Part shown: positions 18,506-27,520 of the stretch, piece after piece
Layout: each line of letters opens with the position of its first letter
Numbering within the stretch: position 1 is the first letter of the stretch
Source of the DNA: Chloroflexota bacterium
GTDB lineage: Bacteria; Chloroflexota; Dehalococcoidia; Lucifugimonadales; GCA-002723415
Assembly (NCBI GenBank): GCA_002723415.1
Contig: PBOA01000033.1
Coordinates: 1-64,000, forward strand
Direction: 5' to 3'
DNA length: 64,000 nucleotides
Position numbers and translations under genes: made by a program
Notes under the pieces: model-generated
What the model was told of the DNA's origin: nothing
Databases searched by the model: none
Seen by the model: only the letters and a program-made list of their open reading frames with translations

Positions 18506-19225
18506 ATGACAGAATCAATAAATCACTTGAACAACTCTATTAAAAACGGAAAAAGCTGGTTTATATCTATATTAGAATCAATTTCAATTTGGACAAAACC
18601 TGAAGAGAAATACAATAATAATAACTATATATATTTTTTAGATGGAGAAGCATTTGACTGGTTAGTTTTAGCTGAAAGGTTATGCTATGAAATTAATAGT
18701 TTTAATTTATACAAAAAAGAAATAGAAAAATTCATCACCTATGGAGAGCTACCCGAAGCAATACCACTCTCTATTTTTAAAAATTCAATTGGTCTTAGTA
18801 AGTATAGAGGTTATTTAAATTATTTTTATGGAATTACAATAGAAGAATCACTATTAATATCAGTTGAAAATGAAATACAAAAACGCAATTTGAGTAATGG
18901 TAAACAGTTCAATCAAGATTATACAGAACTAGCATTTGAAAGTATTTATTTATCAAGCCAAACAGCATTATTAGGTTGTTTTTTTGAAGAACAAAAAATA
19001 AAACCTAAAAAACATCTATCTATAACTGAAAGTAAATTATTCACATATTGGTTATTCAAATATAGACATAAATCTTCAGATAAGTCTAGATCTGCAAGTT
19101 ATACAAAAAAAGGAATAACCCAATTTTATAAAATTCAAAACTCCTCTAAAATAAATAATACTTCTGCAAAATTATTAAACAAAAAATCTGCGTTAGATAC
19201 TTTTAATTTCTATGATAATAATTAG
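18506..19225 (+). CDS. Conserved hypothetical protein downstream of secA
   Basis: A 239-residue protein that I do not recognise by function. It is soluble, with no signal peptide or membrane helix. The segment YFLDGEAFDWLVLAERLCYEI looks conserved and amphipathic, and the C-terminal third is rich in Lys, Ser and Asn and probably disordered. I recall similar proteins in Dehalococcoidia-like genomes, always unnamed, but cannot confirm that here. It starts 22 bases after the secA stop without a ribosome site, so it probably depends on the secA transcript. Its end overlaps the convergent valS by 4 bases. Confidence 0.55.
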   Translation: MTESINHLNNSIKNGKSWFISILESISIWTKPEEKYNNNNYIYFLDGEAFDWLVLAERLCYEINSFNLYKKEIEKFITYGELPEAIPLSIFKNSIGLSKYRGYLNYFYGITIEESLLISVENEIQKRNLSNGKQFNQDYTELAFESIYLSSQTALLGCFFEEQKIKPKKHLSITESKLFTYWLFKYRHKSSDKSRSASYTKKGITQFYKIQNSSKINNTSAKLLNKKSALDTFNFYDNN

Positions 19226-21906
19226 CTATTAATTGTTTTACTAAGTAAATCCTCAATCCTGTTTTTACGCTCAATAATGGAATTTAATCTTTCCATCTCT
19301 TTATCAATTATATCTTGAGGTGCATTAGATAAAAACCTATTATCATTAAGTCTTTTTGACAAACCATCTTCTCTAGAAATTAGTTCTTGTTTTTCAAATT
19401 CTAATCTTTTAATTTCGATATTTATATCTACCTCGTTAGGTAATACAATATTTAAAACACAATTAGATAAAACTACAGAAACAGTTTTTTCTTTAGAAAC
19501 ACTAGCAAATTCTTCATAATTCATAAATGACCTGATTTTGCTCATATGAATTATTGTTTCTTTTTCTTTAATAATATTTTCATTGAATTTATCTGATTTA
19601 AAATAAACATCTAAATTATTAATATTTTGAATACGAAAATCGACTTTTATGTTTCTTATAGCTCTAATTATTTCAATTACTATCATAATGTTTTTTACAG
19701 AATCATTATCTATTAATTTATTATCTGTTTCTGAAAAAATGGGATATGAACTGGTTATTAAAGCTTGATGTTTTTGTGAATCAATTGATTTCATCAGTAA
19801 TTGCCATATTTTTTCTGTTATAAAAGGCATAAAAGGATGCAATAATCGTAGAACACCATGCAGAATATATACTAAAGAGAGGACAGCATCTTTTTCTCCT
19901 GGGTTTCTAAGTCGAATTTTAATCATCTCAAGGTACCAATCACAAAATTCAGTCCAGAAAAAATCATAAATTGACTTCTGAGCTTCACTAAACTGGTAAC
20001 TGGAGAAAAATCTATCAACTTCTTTAATAGTCTCTAAATATCTAGTTATTATCCATCTATCATGCGTATTAGAAGGGTTAATAGAGTGAAAATCATAATT
20101 CAAATCATATTTATTTACATTGCTTATGACAAATCTGGAGGCATTCCAGAGTTTATTTGCAAAATTACGAGCAGATTCCATTTTTTGCTCATTTAGCCTC
20201 ATATCATTCCCAGGCGAAGTACCAGTAGTTAATGCAAAACGTAAAGCATCAGCACCATAAGTATCTATTAAATCTAAGGGATCCATAACATTCCCTTTAG
20301 ATTTACTCATTTTAATTCCATCAGGATCTCGGACTAATCCATGTAGATATATATCCTGAAAAGGAATTTCTCCTGTATTTTCAATACCTAGCATTATCAT
20401 TCTAGCAACCCAAAAGAATAAAATATCATGGCCTGTTTCCATTACTGAAGAAGGATAAAAATAATCTAAATCCTCAGTATTTTCTGGCCAGCCCAAAGTC
20501 GAGTGTGTCCACAACCCAGAACTAAACCATGTATCTAAAACATCTGGATCTTGATATAAATTATTTGAATAACATTTATTACAATTTTCTATATCTTCTA
20601 TTTGAACAATAGTTGAATTACAATCATTACAATTCCATACAGGGATTCTATGCCCCCACCATAGCTGTCTACTAATACACCAATCTCTAATATTATCCAT
20701 CCAATTAAAATATATCTTTGAAAACCTATCCGGAATTATTTTTATTGAACCATTAGTTATTACTTCTCTAGCTTTTTTTGCTAAAGGCTCAACTTTAACA
20801 TACCATTGTTTACTAATAATAGGTTCTACAACTTCATCACATCTATCACAATGCCCAACAGAATGATTAATATCTTCAATCTTTAGCAAGTTTCCTAATT
20901 TTTCTAATTCTTTTACAATTTCATTTCTTGAATCTTTTATTGATAAACCAGCAAAATCGCCTGCATTATCATTAAGTTTTCCATTTGCATCAAACAAATT
21001 TATAAATTCAAGTTTATGTTTTTCTCCAAGAATAAAATCATTTGGATCATGCCCTGGAGTAACTTTTAATGCTCCTGTCCCATATTCAATATCGACTATA
21101 GAATCTTTAATAATGTTCAACCTTCTACCCACTATAGGTAAAATCACACTTTTACCAATATATTTTTTATATCTTTCGTCTTTAGAATTAACTGCGACTG
21201 CAGTATCTCCTAGCATAGTTTCAGGGCGAGTTGTTGCAATAACTATATGTGAATCAGAATTCTCAATATCATATTTAATATAATATAAATTGCCTTTTTC
21301 ATCTTTATATTTAACTTCCAGATCAGATAAGGCAGTAAGACAACGAGGACACCAGTTGGTAATTGAATCTTTTCTATAAATCAGACCTTTATTATATAGA
21401 TTTACAAAAGTATTTCGAACTGCTTTAGAGGGTACGGAATCTAATGTAAAACTTTTCCTACTCCAGTCACATGAAGCACCTAAACGTTTAAATTGATCAT
21501 AAATTCTATCTCCATAAAGTTCAACCCATTCCCACACTTTATTTATAAAAAGTTCTCTACCTAGATCATGCCTAGTGATACCTTGAGATGCTAATGATTT
21601 TTCCACTACAACTTGAGTAGCTATACCAGCATGGTCAGATCCTGGCAAAAACAATGTAGGATCCCCTTTCATCCTATGCCATCTTACCATTAAATCTTCA
21701 AGCGCTACAGTTAATGCATGACCAATATGTAGCTCACCTGTTACATTCGGAGGTGGCATAATAATTACAAAAGGTTTTCTAGTTTTATCAATTTCAGGAG
21801 TAAAATATCCTGAATTCATCCAATATTCATAAATATTTAATTCAACTAATTTTGAATCGTAAACCTTATCCATAATAAACTCAGGATTTAATTCGTTACT
21901 TGTCAT
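19222..21906 (-). CDS. valS: Valyl-tRNA synthetase
   Basis: Class Ia synthetase charging tRNA-Val. The signature PPPNVTGELHIGHAL holds the HIGH motif, and KMSKS is present in DGIKMSKSKGNVMDPLDLI. The editing domain includes TTRPETMLGDTAVAVN, the anticodon-binding domain holds the WCDWYLE block, and a C-terminal coiled-coil closes the protein (EIKRLEFEKQELISREDGLSKRL as short pieces). A GTG at 21924 is in frame, but its codon overlaps the GAGG sequence that would serve as ribosome site, so I prefer ATG at 21906. The length of 894 residues is normal. Divergent from glcB. Confidence 0.95.
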   Translation of the reverse strand: MTSNELNPEFIMDKVYDSKLVELNIYEYWMNSGYFTPEIDKTRKPFVIIMPPPNVTGELHIGHALTVALEDLMVRWHRMKGDPTLFLPGSDHAGIATQVVVEKSLASQGITRHDLGRELFINKVWEWVELYGDRIYDQFKRLGASCDWSRKSFTLDSVPSKAVRNTFVNLYNKGLIYRKDSITNWCPRCLTALSDLEVKYKDEKGNLYYIKYDIENSDSHIVIATTRPETMLGDTAVAVNSKDERYKKYIGKSVILPIVGRRLNIIKDSIVDIEYGTGALKVTPGHDPNDFILGEKHKLEFINLFDANGKLNDNAGDFAGLSIKDSRNEIVKELEKLGNLLKIEDINHSVGHCDRCDEVVEPIISKQWYVKVEPLAKKAREVITNGSIKIIPDRFSKIYFNWMDNIRDWCISRQLWWGHRIPVWNCNDCNSTIVQIEDIENCNKCYSNNLYQDPDVLDTWFSSGLWTHSTLGWPENTEDLDYFYPSSVMETGHDILFFWVARMIMLGIENTGEIPFQDIYLHGLVRDPDGIKMSKSKGNVMDPLDLIDTYGADALRFALTTGTSPGNDMRLNEQKMESARNFANKLWNASRFVISNVNKYDLNYDFHSINPSNTHDRWIITRYLETIKEVDRFFSSYQFSEAQKSIYDFFWTEFCDWYLEMIKIRLRNPGEKDAVLSLVYILHGVLRLLHPFMPFITEKIWQLLMKSIDSQKHQALITSSYPIFSETDNKLIDNDSVKNIMIVIEIIRAIRNIKVDFRIQNINNLDVYFKSDKFNENIIKEKETIIHMSKIRSFMNYEEFASVSKEKTVSVVLSNCVLNIVLPNEVDINIEIKRLEFEKQELISREDGLSKRLNDNRFLSNAPQDIIDKEMERLNSIIERKNRIEDLLSKTINS

Positions 21907-22016
21907 ATATTTATCTAACCTCACTAATTTATATACTATCAGAAAGATAACAAATAATTGAATATAATACTTACCTTATTATTAATACATATCTTTAATA
22001 AATCTCATTATACAAG

Positions 22017-22022
22017 TATAAT
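22017..22022 (+). promoter_or_regulatory. -10 element (TATAAT) before glcB
   Basis: A consensus TATAAT lies 46 bases before the glcB ATG, inside the 162-base divergent gap with valS. The -35 region 17 bases upstream is weak (TTTAAT). An AAGG ribosome site stands near 22053. Confidence 0.4.
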
Positions 22023-22068
22023 TTACTCAACAAATACTTAATAACATAATCATATAGAAGGTTTCCTT

Positions 22069-24255
22069 ATGGATCTAATTAATATAGCCAACATAAAAGT
22101 ATCGCCCAATCTTTACAAATTAATTAATGAAAAAATAATCCCTGGTACTAATGTGACAAAAGAAAAGTTTTGGAATGAATTTAGTTCAATTATTGAAGAT
22201 TTAAGTGAAAAAAACGCAACATTATTAGAAGAAAGAAATATCATACAAAAATCTATAGATAAATGGCATGAAAATAACAAAAATAAAAAATTTGATGTAC
22301 TCAAATATAAAAATTTTTTAGAAGAAATTGAATATATTAACAAACCTTCTCCTGATTTCAAAATAGGCACAAAACAAATTGACAAAGAAATATCTATGAT
22401 TGCTGGCCCCCAACTAGTGGTCCCAGTAGATAATGCAAGATTTGCAATTAATGCAGCTAATGCAAGATGGTGGAGTTTATACGACTCTCTTTACGGCACT
22501 AATGCTATATCTGAGGAATTTGGAGCTGAAAAAACTCCAAAATATAATACACATAGAGGTGCTAAAGTAGTTTCTTATTCAAATATATTTTTAGATAAAA
22601 TCTTTACCTTGGAAAATTCAAGCTATTCAAACATTAGCAGTTTTCAGGTAATTGAAAATGAAAAAACACATACATTAATCGCTGTATTAACTGATAATTC
22701 TAAAACACAATTAATTGACCAATCAAAATTTGTAGGTTATTTAAAAAACCCAGACCAAGAATTAACTTCAATTCTACTTAAAAATAATGAATTGCATGTT
22801 GAAATTCAATTAGACAGAGAACATTCTATAGGCAAATTACATTCTGCAGGAATTAAAGATGTTTTAATTGAATCTGCGGTTACTACAATACAAGACTTTG
22901 AAGATGCAGTATCTGCAGTAGATGAAGAAGATAAAATTAGAACTTACCTAAATTGGACTGAATTAATGAAAGGAACAATAAAAGCAAGTTTAACAAAAGA
23001 TGGTTCTGAATTAATCAGAACATTAAATAACGACAAAATTTTTATATCTCCAGAAGGTAAAAATAATCAATACATACTTCCAGGTAGAAGTCTTATGCTG
23101 GCTAGGAACGTGGGAATGCACATGTATACTGATATTATTTTAACTAAGGATAACAAAAACATTCCTGAAGGGTTCTTAGATATCATGGTTACTGCTTTAG
23201 CAGCAATCCATGATATAAATGGCAACTCAAAATATTGTAATAGCCCTAAAAAAAGTATCTATATAGTTAAACCAAAAATGCATGGACCAAAAGAAGTTGC
23301 TGCAACAATTGAATTATTTGAAAGAGTCGAAAAAGCATTAAACTTAAAAGAAAACACAATTAAAATAGGCATAATGGATGAAGAAAGACGTACTTCAGTA
23401 AACCTACAACAATGCATATATGAAGCAAGAAATAGAATAATATTTATAAACACAGGTTTCTTAGATAGAACTGGCGACGAAATCCATACAAGTATGCAAG
23501 CCGGTCCAATTTTACCAAAATCCGAAATCAAGAACGAACCTTGGATACAAGCTTATGAAGACCAAAATGTAAATATAGCAATAAAAAGTGGCTTTATTAA
23601 TAAAGCTCAAATCGGTAAGGGAATGTGGGCTATGCCAGATGATATGAACGATATGCTTAATACGAAAATAGGCCATCCTAAATCTGGAGCTAATACTGCT
23701 TGGGTACCTTCACCTACTGCAGCAGCATTACATGCACTTCATTACCACACGATAAATGTAAAAACTATTCAAGATCAATTATTAAATAGAGAACCAATAA
23801 ATATATTAACTTTATTAACACCTCCTTTAATACAAGAAAAAAAATTAACAGAATCTCAAATTCAAAAAGAATTAGAAAATAATGCTCAAAGTATTCTAGG
23901 ATATGTAGTTAGGTGGATAGGCCAAGGTATAGGTTGCTCCAAAGTATTAGATATTAACAATATTGCATTAATGGAAGATAGAGCTACTTTAAGAATTTCA
24001 AGTCAACATATGGCTAACTGGATTCATCATAAAATTACTAATAGAGAAGATGTAATATCAATATTCAAAAGAATGGCAAAAGTTGTAGATAAACAAAACA
24101 AAAATGATAACAATTATACACCTATGTCCGATAATTATGAAGAAAGTATTGAGTTCAAAGCAGCCATTGAATTAGTATTTAATGGAGTTGACACACCTAA
24201 CGGGTACACAGAAGACATTTTGCATAATTACAGAAGAAAAATTAAGAATTTTTAG
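22069..24255 (+). CDS. glcB: Malate synthase G
   Basis: Condenses glyoxylate with acetyl-CoA to malate in the cytoplasm. The long G isoform is clear at 728 residues. Blocks include VPVDNARFAINAANARWWSLYD, MHGPKEVAA, GIMDEERRTS (catalytic Arg and Glu), INTGFLDRTGDEIHTSM, and GMWAMPDDMNDML with GHPKSGANTAWVPSPTAAALHALHYH. No isocitrate lyase is present in the window. The nearby CitE-like lyase (24619-25485) could cleave malyl-CoA-type thioesters and so connect to the glyoxylate pool. Its 3' end overlaps the convergent folB by 14 bases. Confidence 0.96.
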   Translation: MDLINIANIKVSPNLYKLINEKIIPGTNVTKEKFWNEFSSIIEDLSEKNATLLEERNIIQKSIDKWHENNKNKKFDVLKYKNFLEEIEYINKPSPDFKIGTKQIDKEISMIAGPQLVVPVDNARFAINAANARWWSLYDSLYGTNAISEEFGAEKTPKYNTHRGAKVVSYSNIFLDKIFTLENSSYSNISSFQVIENEKTHTLIAVLTDNSKTQLIDQSKFVGYLKNPDQELTSILLKNNELHVEIQLDREHSIGKLHSAGIKDVLIESAVTTIQDFEDAVSAVDEEDKIRTYLNWTELMKGTIKASLTKDGSELIRTLNNDKIFISPEGKNNQYILPGRSLMLARNVGMHMYTDIILTKDNKNIPEGFLDIMVTALAAIHDINGNSKYCNSPKKSIYIVKPKMHGPKEVAATIELFERVEKALNLKENTIKIGIMDEERRTSVNLQQCIYEARNRIIFINTGFLDRTGDEIHTSMQAGPILPKSEIKNEPWIQAYEDQNVNIAIKSGFINKAQIGKGMWAMPDDMNDMLNTKIGHPKSGANTAWVPSPTAAALHALHYHTINVKTIQDQLLNREPINILTLLTPPLIQEKKLTESQIQKELENNAQSILGYVVRWIGQGIGCSKVLDINNIALMEDRATLRISSQHMANWIHHKITNREDVISIFKRMAKVVDKQNKNDNNYTPMSDNYEESIEFKAAIELVFNGVDTPNGYTEDILHNYRRKIKNF

Positions 24256-24616
24256 ATTCATATAAACTGACTGCAACATAAGAAATTTCACTTCCCTCAA
24301 TAGGGGGGTTCATTTTTCTCACTTCAACAAATATTGATTTAATTTTAGGAATTAATAATAATTCTGAAATAATTTTATCTGCTATTGTTTCTAACAAATT
24401 ATAACTGTAACTTAGAACTATATCTTTAACTATATTATAAATATGCTCATAATCAATTGTATCTTTAATTAGGTCAGATTCAAATACTTTATCTAAAACA
24501 CATTCCATTTCTAAATTTATAGAAAAATACTGCCCCTCAATTTTTTCGTTTTCATAAACTCCATGATGAGCAAAAAATCTAATATCTTTCAACATGATTT
24601 TTACTAGTTTACTCAA
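24242..24616 (-). CDS. folB: Dihydroneopterin aldolase
   Basis: Folate-pathway enzyme converting dihydroneopterin to hydroxymethyl-dihydropterin and glycolaldehyde. It has 124 residues, typical length. Family features are FFAHHGVYENEKIEGQYF near the N-terminus (the catalytic Tyr lies in GVY), LLETIADKI with the pterin-binding Glu, and the C-terminal VEVRKMNPPI strand. The start is TTG with AAGGG 9 bases upstream; the next Met (residue 8) would cut into the first strand. It sits 2 bases after the CitE-like gene and is probably co-transcribed with it. No other folate gene is in the window. Confidence 0.88.
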   Translation of the reverse strand: MSKLVKIMLKDIRFFAHHGVYENEKIEGQYFSINLEMECVLDKVFESDLIKDTIDYEHIYNIVKDIVLSYSYNLLETIADKIISELLLIPKIKSIFVEVRKMNPPIEGSEISYVAVSLYESKNS

Positions 24617-24618
24617 GA

Positions 24619-25485
24619 TTATTTCCCTTCAAATATTTTTAAATTTTCCAAAACCTTTTTTGCTCTTTCAACTACAGGAATATCAATCATTTGACCTTTA
24701 AATGACGTAGACCCATGACCATTTTTTTCAGCATCTTTAAAAGTTTCAATAACATGTTTTGCATTTTCAATTTCTTCTTCAGATGGGTAAAATTCTTTGT
24801 CTATTATTTCAACTTGAGATGGATGAATAGCAAATTTACCTGAATAACCTAATCGTTTAACAATATGTATATCTTTCCTTAAACCTTCAGAATCCTTGAA
24901 ATTTGTATAAGGTGTATCAAGTGCTTCTATTCCAGCAGCTTTGGCAGCAATAACTATTAATTTACGAGGATAATCAATTTCGAACCCATCAATAGATCTC
25001 TTTACTCCAATGTCATTAGTAAAATCTTCAGCTCCAAATGCAACAGCTTTTATTCGCAAAGAACTCCTACATATTTCAAAGGCATTAAAAACTCCTAAAG
25101 CAGTTTCAATCCAGGGTATAATTTTTATACTAGATTGCTTGATTTTCTTCAAGGCTTCATATTTATCTAATATATTTGAAACATTTTTAATATCTTCAAC
25201 AGTATTAATTTTCCCAACAGATATACCATATATTTTGTGATTTAATACAGCTCTAACATCTTCTTCAAAAAAACCCGAATTTAATGAGTTCACTCTAGGT
25301 ATAACTATGTTATTTTTAATAGTCATATTTGGCAAAAATCCTTCTATAATATTTCTAGCCTCATCTTTTCTATTAATAGGAACAGAATCTTCCATATCTG
25401 GAATATAAACATCTGGCGAAATAGTTAATGATTTTTCTAACATGTTGATTCTATTACCTGGAATAAACATTAAACTTCTAAACAT
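24619..25485 (-). CDS. HpcH/HpaI (CitE-like) CoA-thioester lyase
   Basis: A 288-residue member of the citrate lyase beta / malyl-CoA lyase family. The N-terminal RSLMFIPGNRINMLEKS, DMEDSVP with its acidic pair, RVNSLNSG with substrate Arg, PWIETALGV and AFGAEDFTNDIG (magnesium ligands) are all present. The reaction is probably retro-Claisen cleavage, or thioester hydrolysis, of malyl-, methylmalyl- or citramalyl-CoA, yielding glyoxylate or pyruvate. Malate synthase G nearby and a MaoC-like protein at 44054 are consistent with glyoxylate-linked acid metabolism. The ribosome site AAAGGAG is close to consensus. Exact substrate unknown. Confidence 0.85.
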   Translation of the reverse strand: MFRSLMFIPGNRINMLEKSLTISPDVYIPDMEDSVPINRKDEARNIIEGFLPNMTIKNNIVIPRVNSLNSGFFEEDVRAVLNHKIYGISVGKINTVEDIKNVSNILDKYEALKKIKQSSIKIIPWIETALGVFNAFEICRSSLRIKAVAFGAEDFTNDIGVKRSIDGFEIDYPRKLIVIAAKAAGIEALDTPYTNFKDSEGLRKDIHIVKRLGYSGKFAIHPSQVEIIDKEFYPSEEEIENAKHVIETFKDAEKNGHGSTSFKGQMIDIPVVERAKKVLENLKIFEGK

Positions 25486-25573
25486 ATATCTCCTTTGTCC
25501 TAAAATGGTATAGTAAGATCATATAACTTTAATTTAAACCAATTATAAGTTTAAATCAAACTACAAATAAATT

Positions 25574-26368
25574 ATGCATAAAAAAATTAATAATCAATCA
25601 AACAAAATACCTTACCTAGAAATTATAGGTATTACAGGTATCCCTGAAATAAAATTTAATGATAATTTAGCAGAAATCATCATATCCAAATCACAAAAAC
25701 AAGGAACCCCTATAATAGCAAAAGACATTATTATAATAACTCAAAAAATTGTTTCTAAATCAGAAGGTCAAATAATAAATTTAAACAGTATTAAACCTTC
25801 TAAATATTCAATAAATCTAGCATCTAAAATAAATAAAGACCCAAGACTTGTTGAATTAATAATATCTGAAAGTAAATCAATTATTCGTATTGACACAAAG
25901 AGAAGTATACTAATAACAGAAACTAAACAAGGCTTCATATGTGCTAATGCTGGTATAGATAATTCAAATATTCCAGGAAATAATAATGTATCATTGTTGC
26001 CCAAAAACCCAGATGAATCCGCAAAAAACATATGTTCAAATATTGCTAATTTATTAAATCATATACCTATATCTGTAATCATTACTGATACTTTTGGAAG
26101 GGCTTGGAGAAAAGGACAAGTAAATTTTGCAATCGGAACATCAAATATAGAACCTCTATTCGATTATACTAATCAACAAGATTCTCAAGGTAAAGTACTT
26201 AAAAATACTAATATTTGTACAGTTGATGAATTAGCATCCGCTGCAGAATTAGTTAATTTTAAATTAGATAAAATACCAGTTTCTATAATTAGAAATTATC
26301 CTTATTCAGTATCTCGCTTAGGCGCCCAAGAAATAATCAGACCAAAAAATGAAGACTTGTTTAGGTAA
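25574..26368 (+). CDS. cofE: Coenzyme F420-0:L-glutamate ligase
   Basis: Adds glutamate residues to F420-0 using GTP, the last tailoring steps of cofactor F420. At 264 residues it is the short archaeal-type CofE without the C-terminal nitroreductase domain of FbiB. Diagnostic segments are IIITQKIVSKSEGQ, GFICANAGIDNSN, DTFGRAWRKGQVNFAIG and the final YPYSVSRLGAQEIIRP. It implies that this organism makes F420 and has F420-dependent oxidoreductases elsewhere. There is no clear ribosome site. It stands alone between minus-strand genes. Confidence 0.92.
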   Translation: MHKKINNQSNKIPYLEIIGITGIPEIKFNDNLAEIIISKSQKQGTPIIAKDIIIITQKIVSKSEGQIINLNSIKPSKYSINLASKINKDPRLVELIISESKSIIRIDTKRSILITETKQGFICANAGIDNSNIPGNNNVSLLPKNPDESAKNICSNIANLLNHIPISVIITDTFGRAWRKGQVNFAIGTSNIEPLFDYTNQQDSQGKVLKNTNICTVDELASAAELVNFKLDKIPVSIIRNYPYSVSRLGAQEIIRPKNEDLFR

Positions 26369-26393
26369 AATTCTTTTCAATATAACTAATTAG

Positions 26394-27497
26394 TTATTGA
26401 ATTAAAAAATCGCTAATCAAATCCCCCATTTTCGTAGTTGATATAGGTTTTTCTCCTTTTAAAACTATATCTTTAGTCCTATAACCTAAAGACAGTATAG
26501 TCTCTATAGTTTTATAAATTTCTTGAGATTCTTTTTGTAATCCAAAAGAATAATTTAACATTAATGCAACACTTAAAATCATCCCTATAGGGTTAGCAAT
26601 ACCCTTACCTGCTATATCAGGAGCAGTGCCATGAATCGGCTCATATAATGAAGTTTTTATTTTTTTTGATTTATTATCAGTATTTAAAAATGATAAACTA
26701 GCAGATGGTATCATACCCATAGAGCCAGACAAGACTGAAGCTTCGTCAGTCAATATATCTCCAAAAGTATTTTCAGAAACAATAACATCAAATTTAGAAG
26801 GGTTTTGAATTAACTGCATAGACGCATTATCTACAAGAATATGCTCTAATTCTACACCGGGATAATCTTTAGATATTTCTGAAGCAATTTGCCTCCATAA
26901 TCGACCTGTTTCTAAAACATTTGCTTTATCTATAGATGCTAGCTTTTTATCTCTTGTTAATGCAAGTTCAAATCCAATTTTCAAAATTCTTTTTATTTCA
27001 TATTCTGAATAAATTAATGTATCTACTGCATTACGCTCTTCAGATGTAATCCAACGTTTTTTTGGTGATCCAAAATAAAGACCTCCAGTCAATTCTCTAA
27101 CAACTATTATATCAACTCCATTTAATAATTCTGATTTAATAGGACTTGTATCTATTAAAGATTTAAAAACTTTAATCGGTCTTAAATTTGCAAATAAATC
27201 TAATGATTTACGTAAAAATAAAATCCCATCTTCAGGTCTTGATTTTGCTTCGGGATCATCCCATTTTGGACCTCCAACAGCACCAAAAAGAATAGCATCA
27301 GAATTATCTATTGTTGTAAGTGTTTCTTCAGGTATAGGATTTGAGTATTTGTCAATTGCGCCCCCTCCTATATCACCATAAATTAAATGAAAAGAATGTC
27401 CAAATTTTTTTCCAATTACTTTTAAGACTTTTACTGCTTCAGAAATTACTTCTGGACCAATTCCATCCCCCGGCAATATTGCAATCTTAAAATCCAT
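26394..27497 (-). CDS. leuB: 3-Isopropylmalate dehydrogenase
   Basis: NAD-dependent oxidative decarboxylase of leucine synthesis, 367 residues. The N-terminal AILPGDGIGPEVISEA, the substrate loop FLRKSLDLFANLRP, VRELTGGLYFG, SMQLIQNPSKFDVIVSENTFGDILTDEA and YEPIHGTAPDIAGKGIANPIG are typical of LeuB rather than Icd. A strong ribosome site (GGAGG) precedes the ATG. It is 23 bases downstream of leuS on the same strand. leuA, leuC and leuD are not in the window. Confidence 0.93.
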   Translation of the reverse strand: MDFKIAILPGDGIGPEVISEAVKVLKVIGKKFGHSFHLIYGDIGGGAIDKYSNPIPEETLTTIDNSDAILFGAVGGPKWDDPEAKSRPEDGILFLRKSLDLFANLRPIKVFKSLIDTSPIKSELLNGVDIIVVRELTGGLYFGSPKKRWITSEERNAVDTLIYSEYEIKRILKIGFELALTRDKKLASIDKANVLETGRLWRQIASEISKDYPGVELEHILVDNASMQLIQNPSKFDVIVSENTFGDILTDEASVLSGSMGMIPSASLSFLNTDNKSKKIKTSLYEPIHGTAPDIAGKGIANPIGMILSVALMLNYSFGLQKESQEIYKTIETILSLGYRTKDIVLKGEKPISTTKMGDLISDFLIQ

Positions 27498-27520
27498 TTA
27501 AACCCTCCATTTAAACCATA

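Noticed and set aside
21929..21946. TTATATACTA resembling the clpC palindrome arm
   Set aside because: Only one partial half with no inverted partner; it is probably the valS -10 region.
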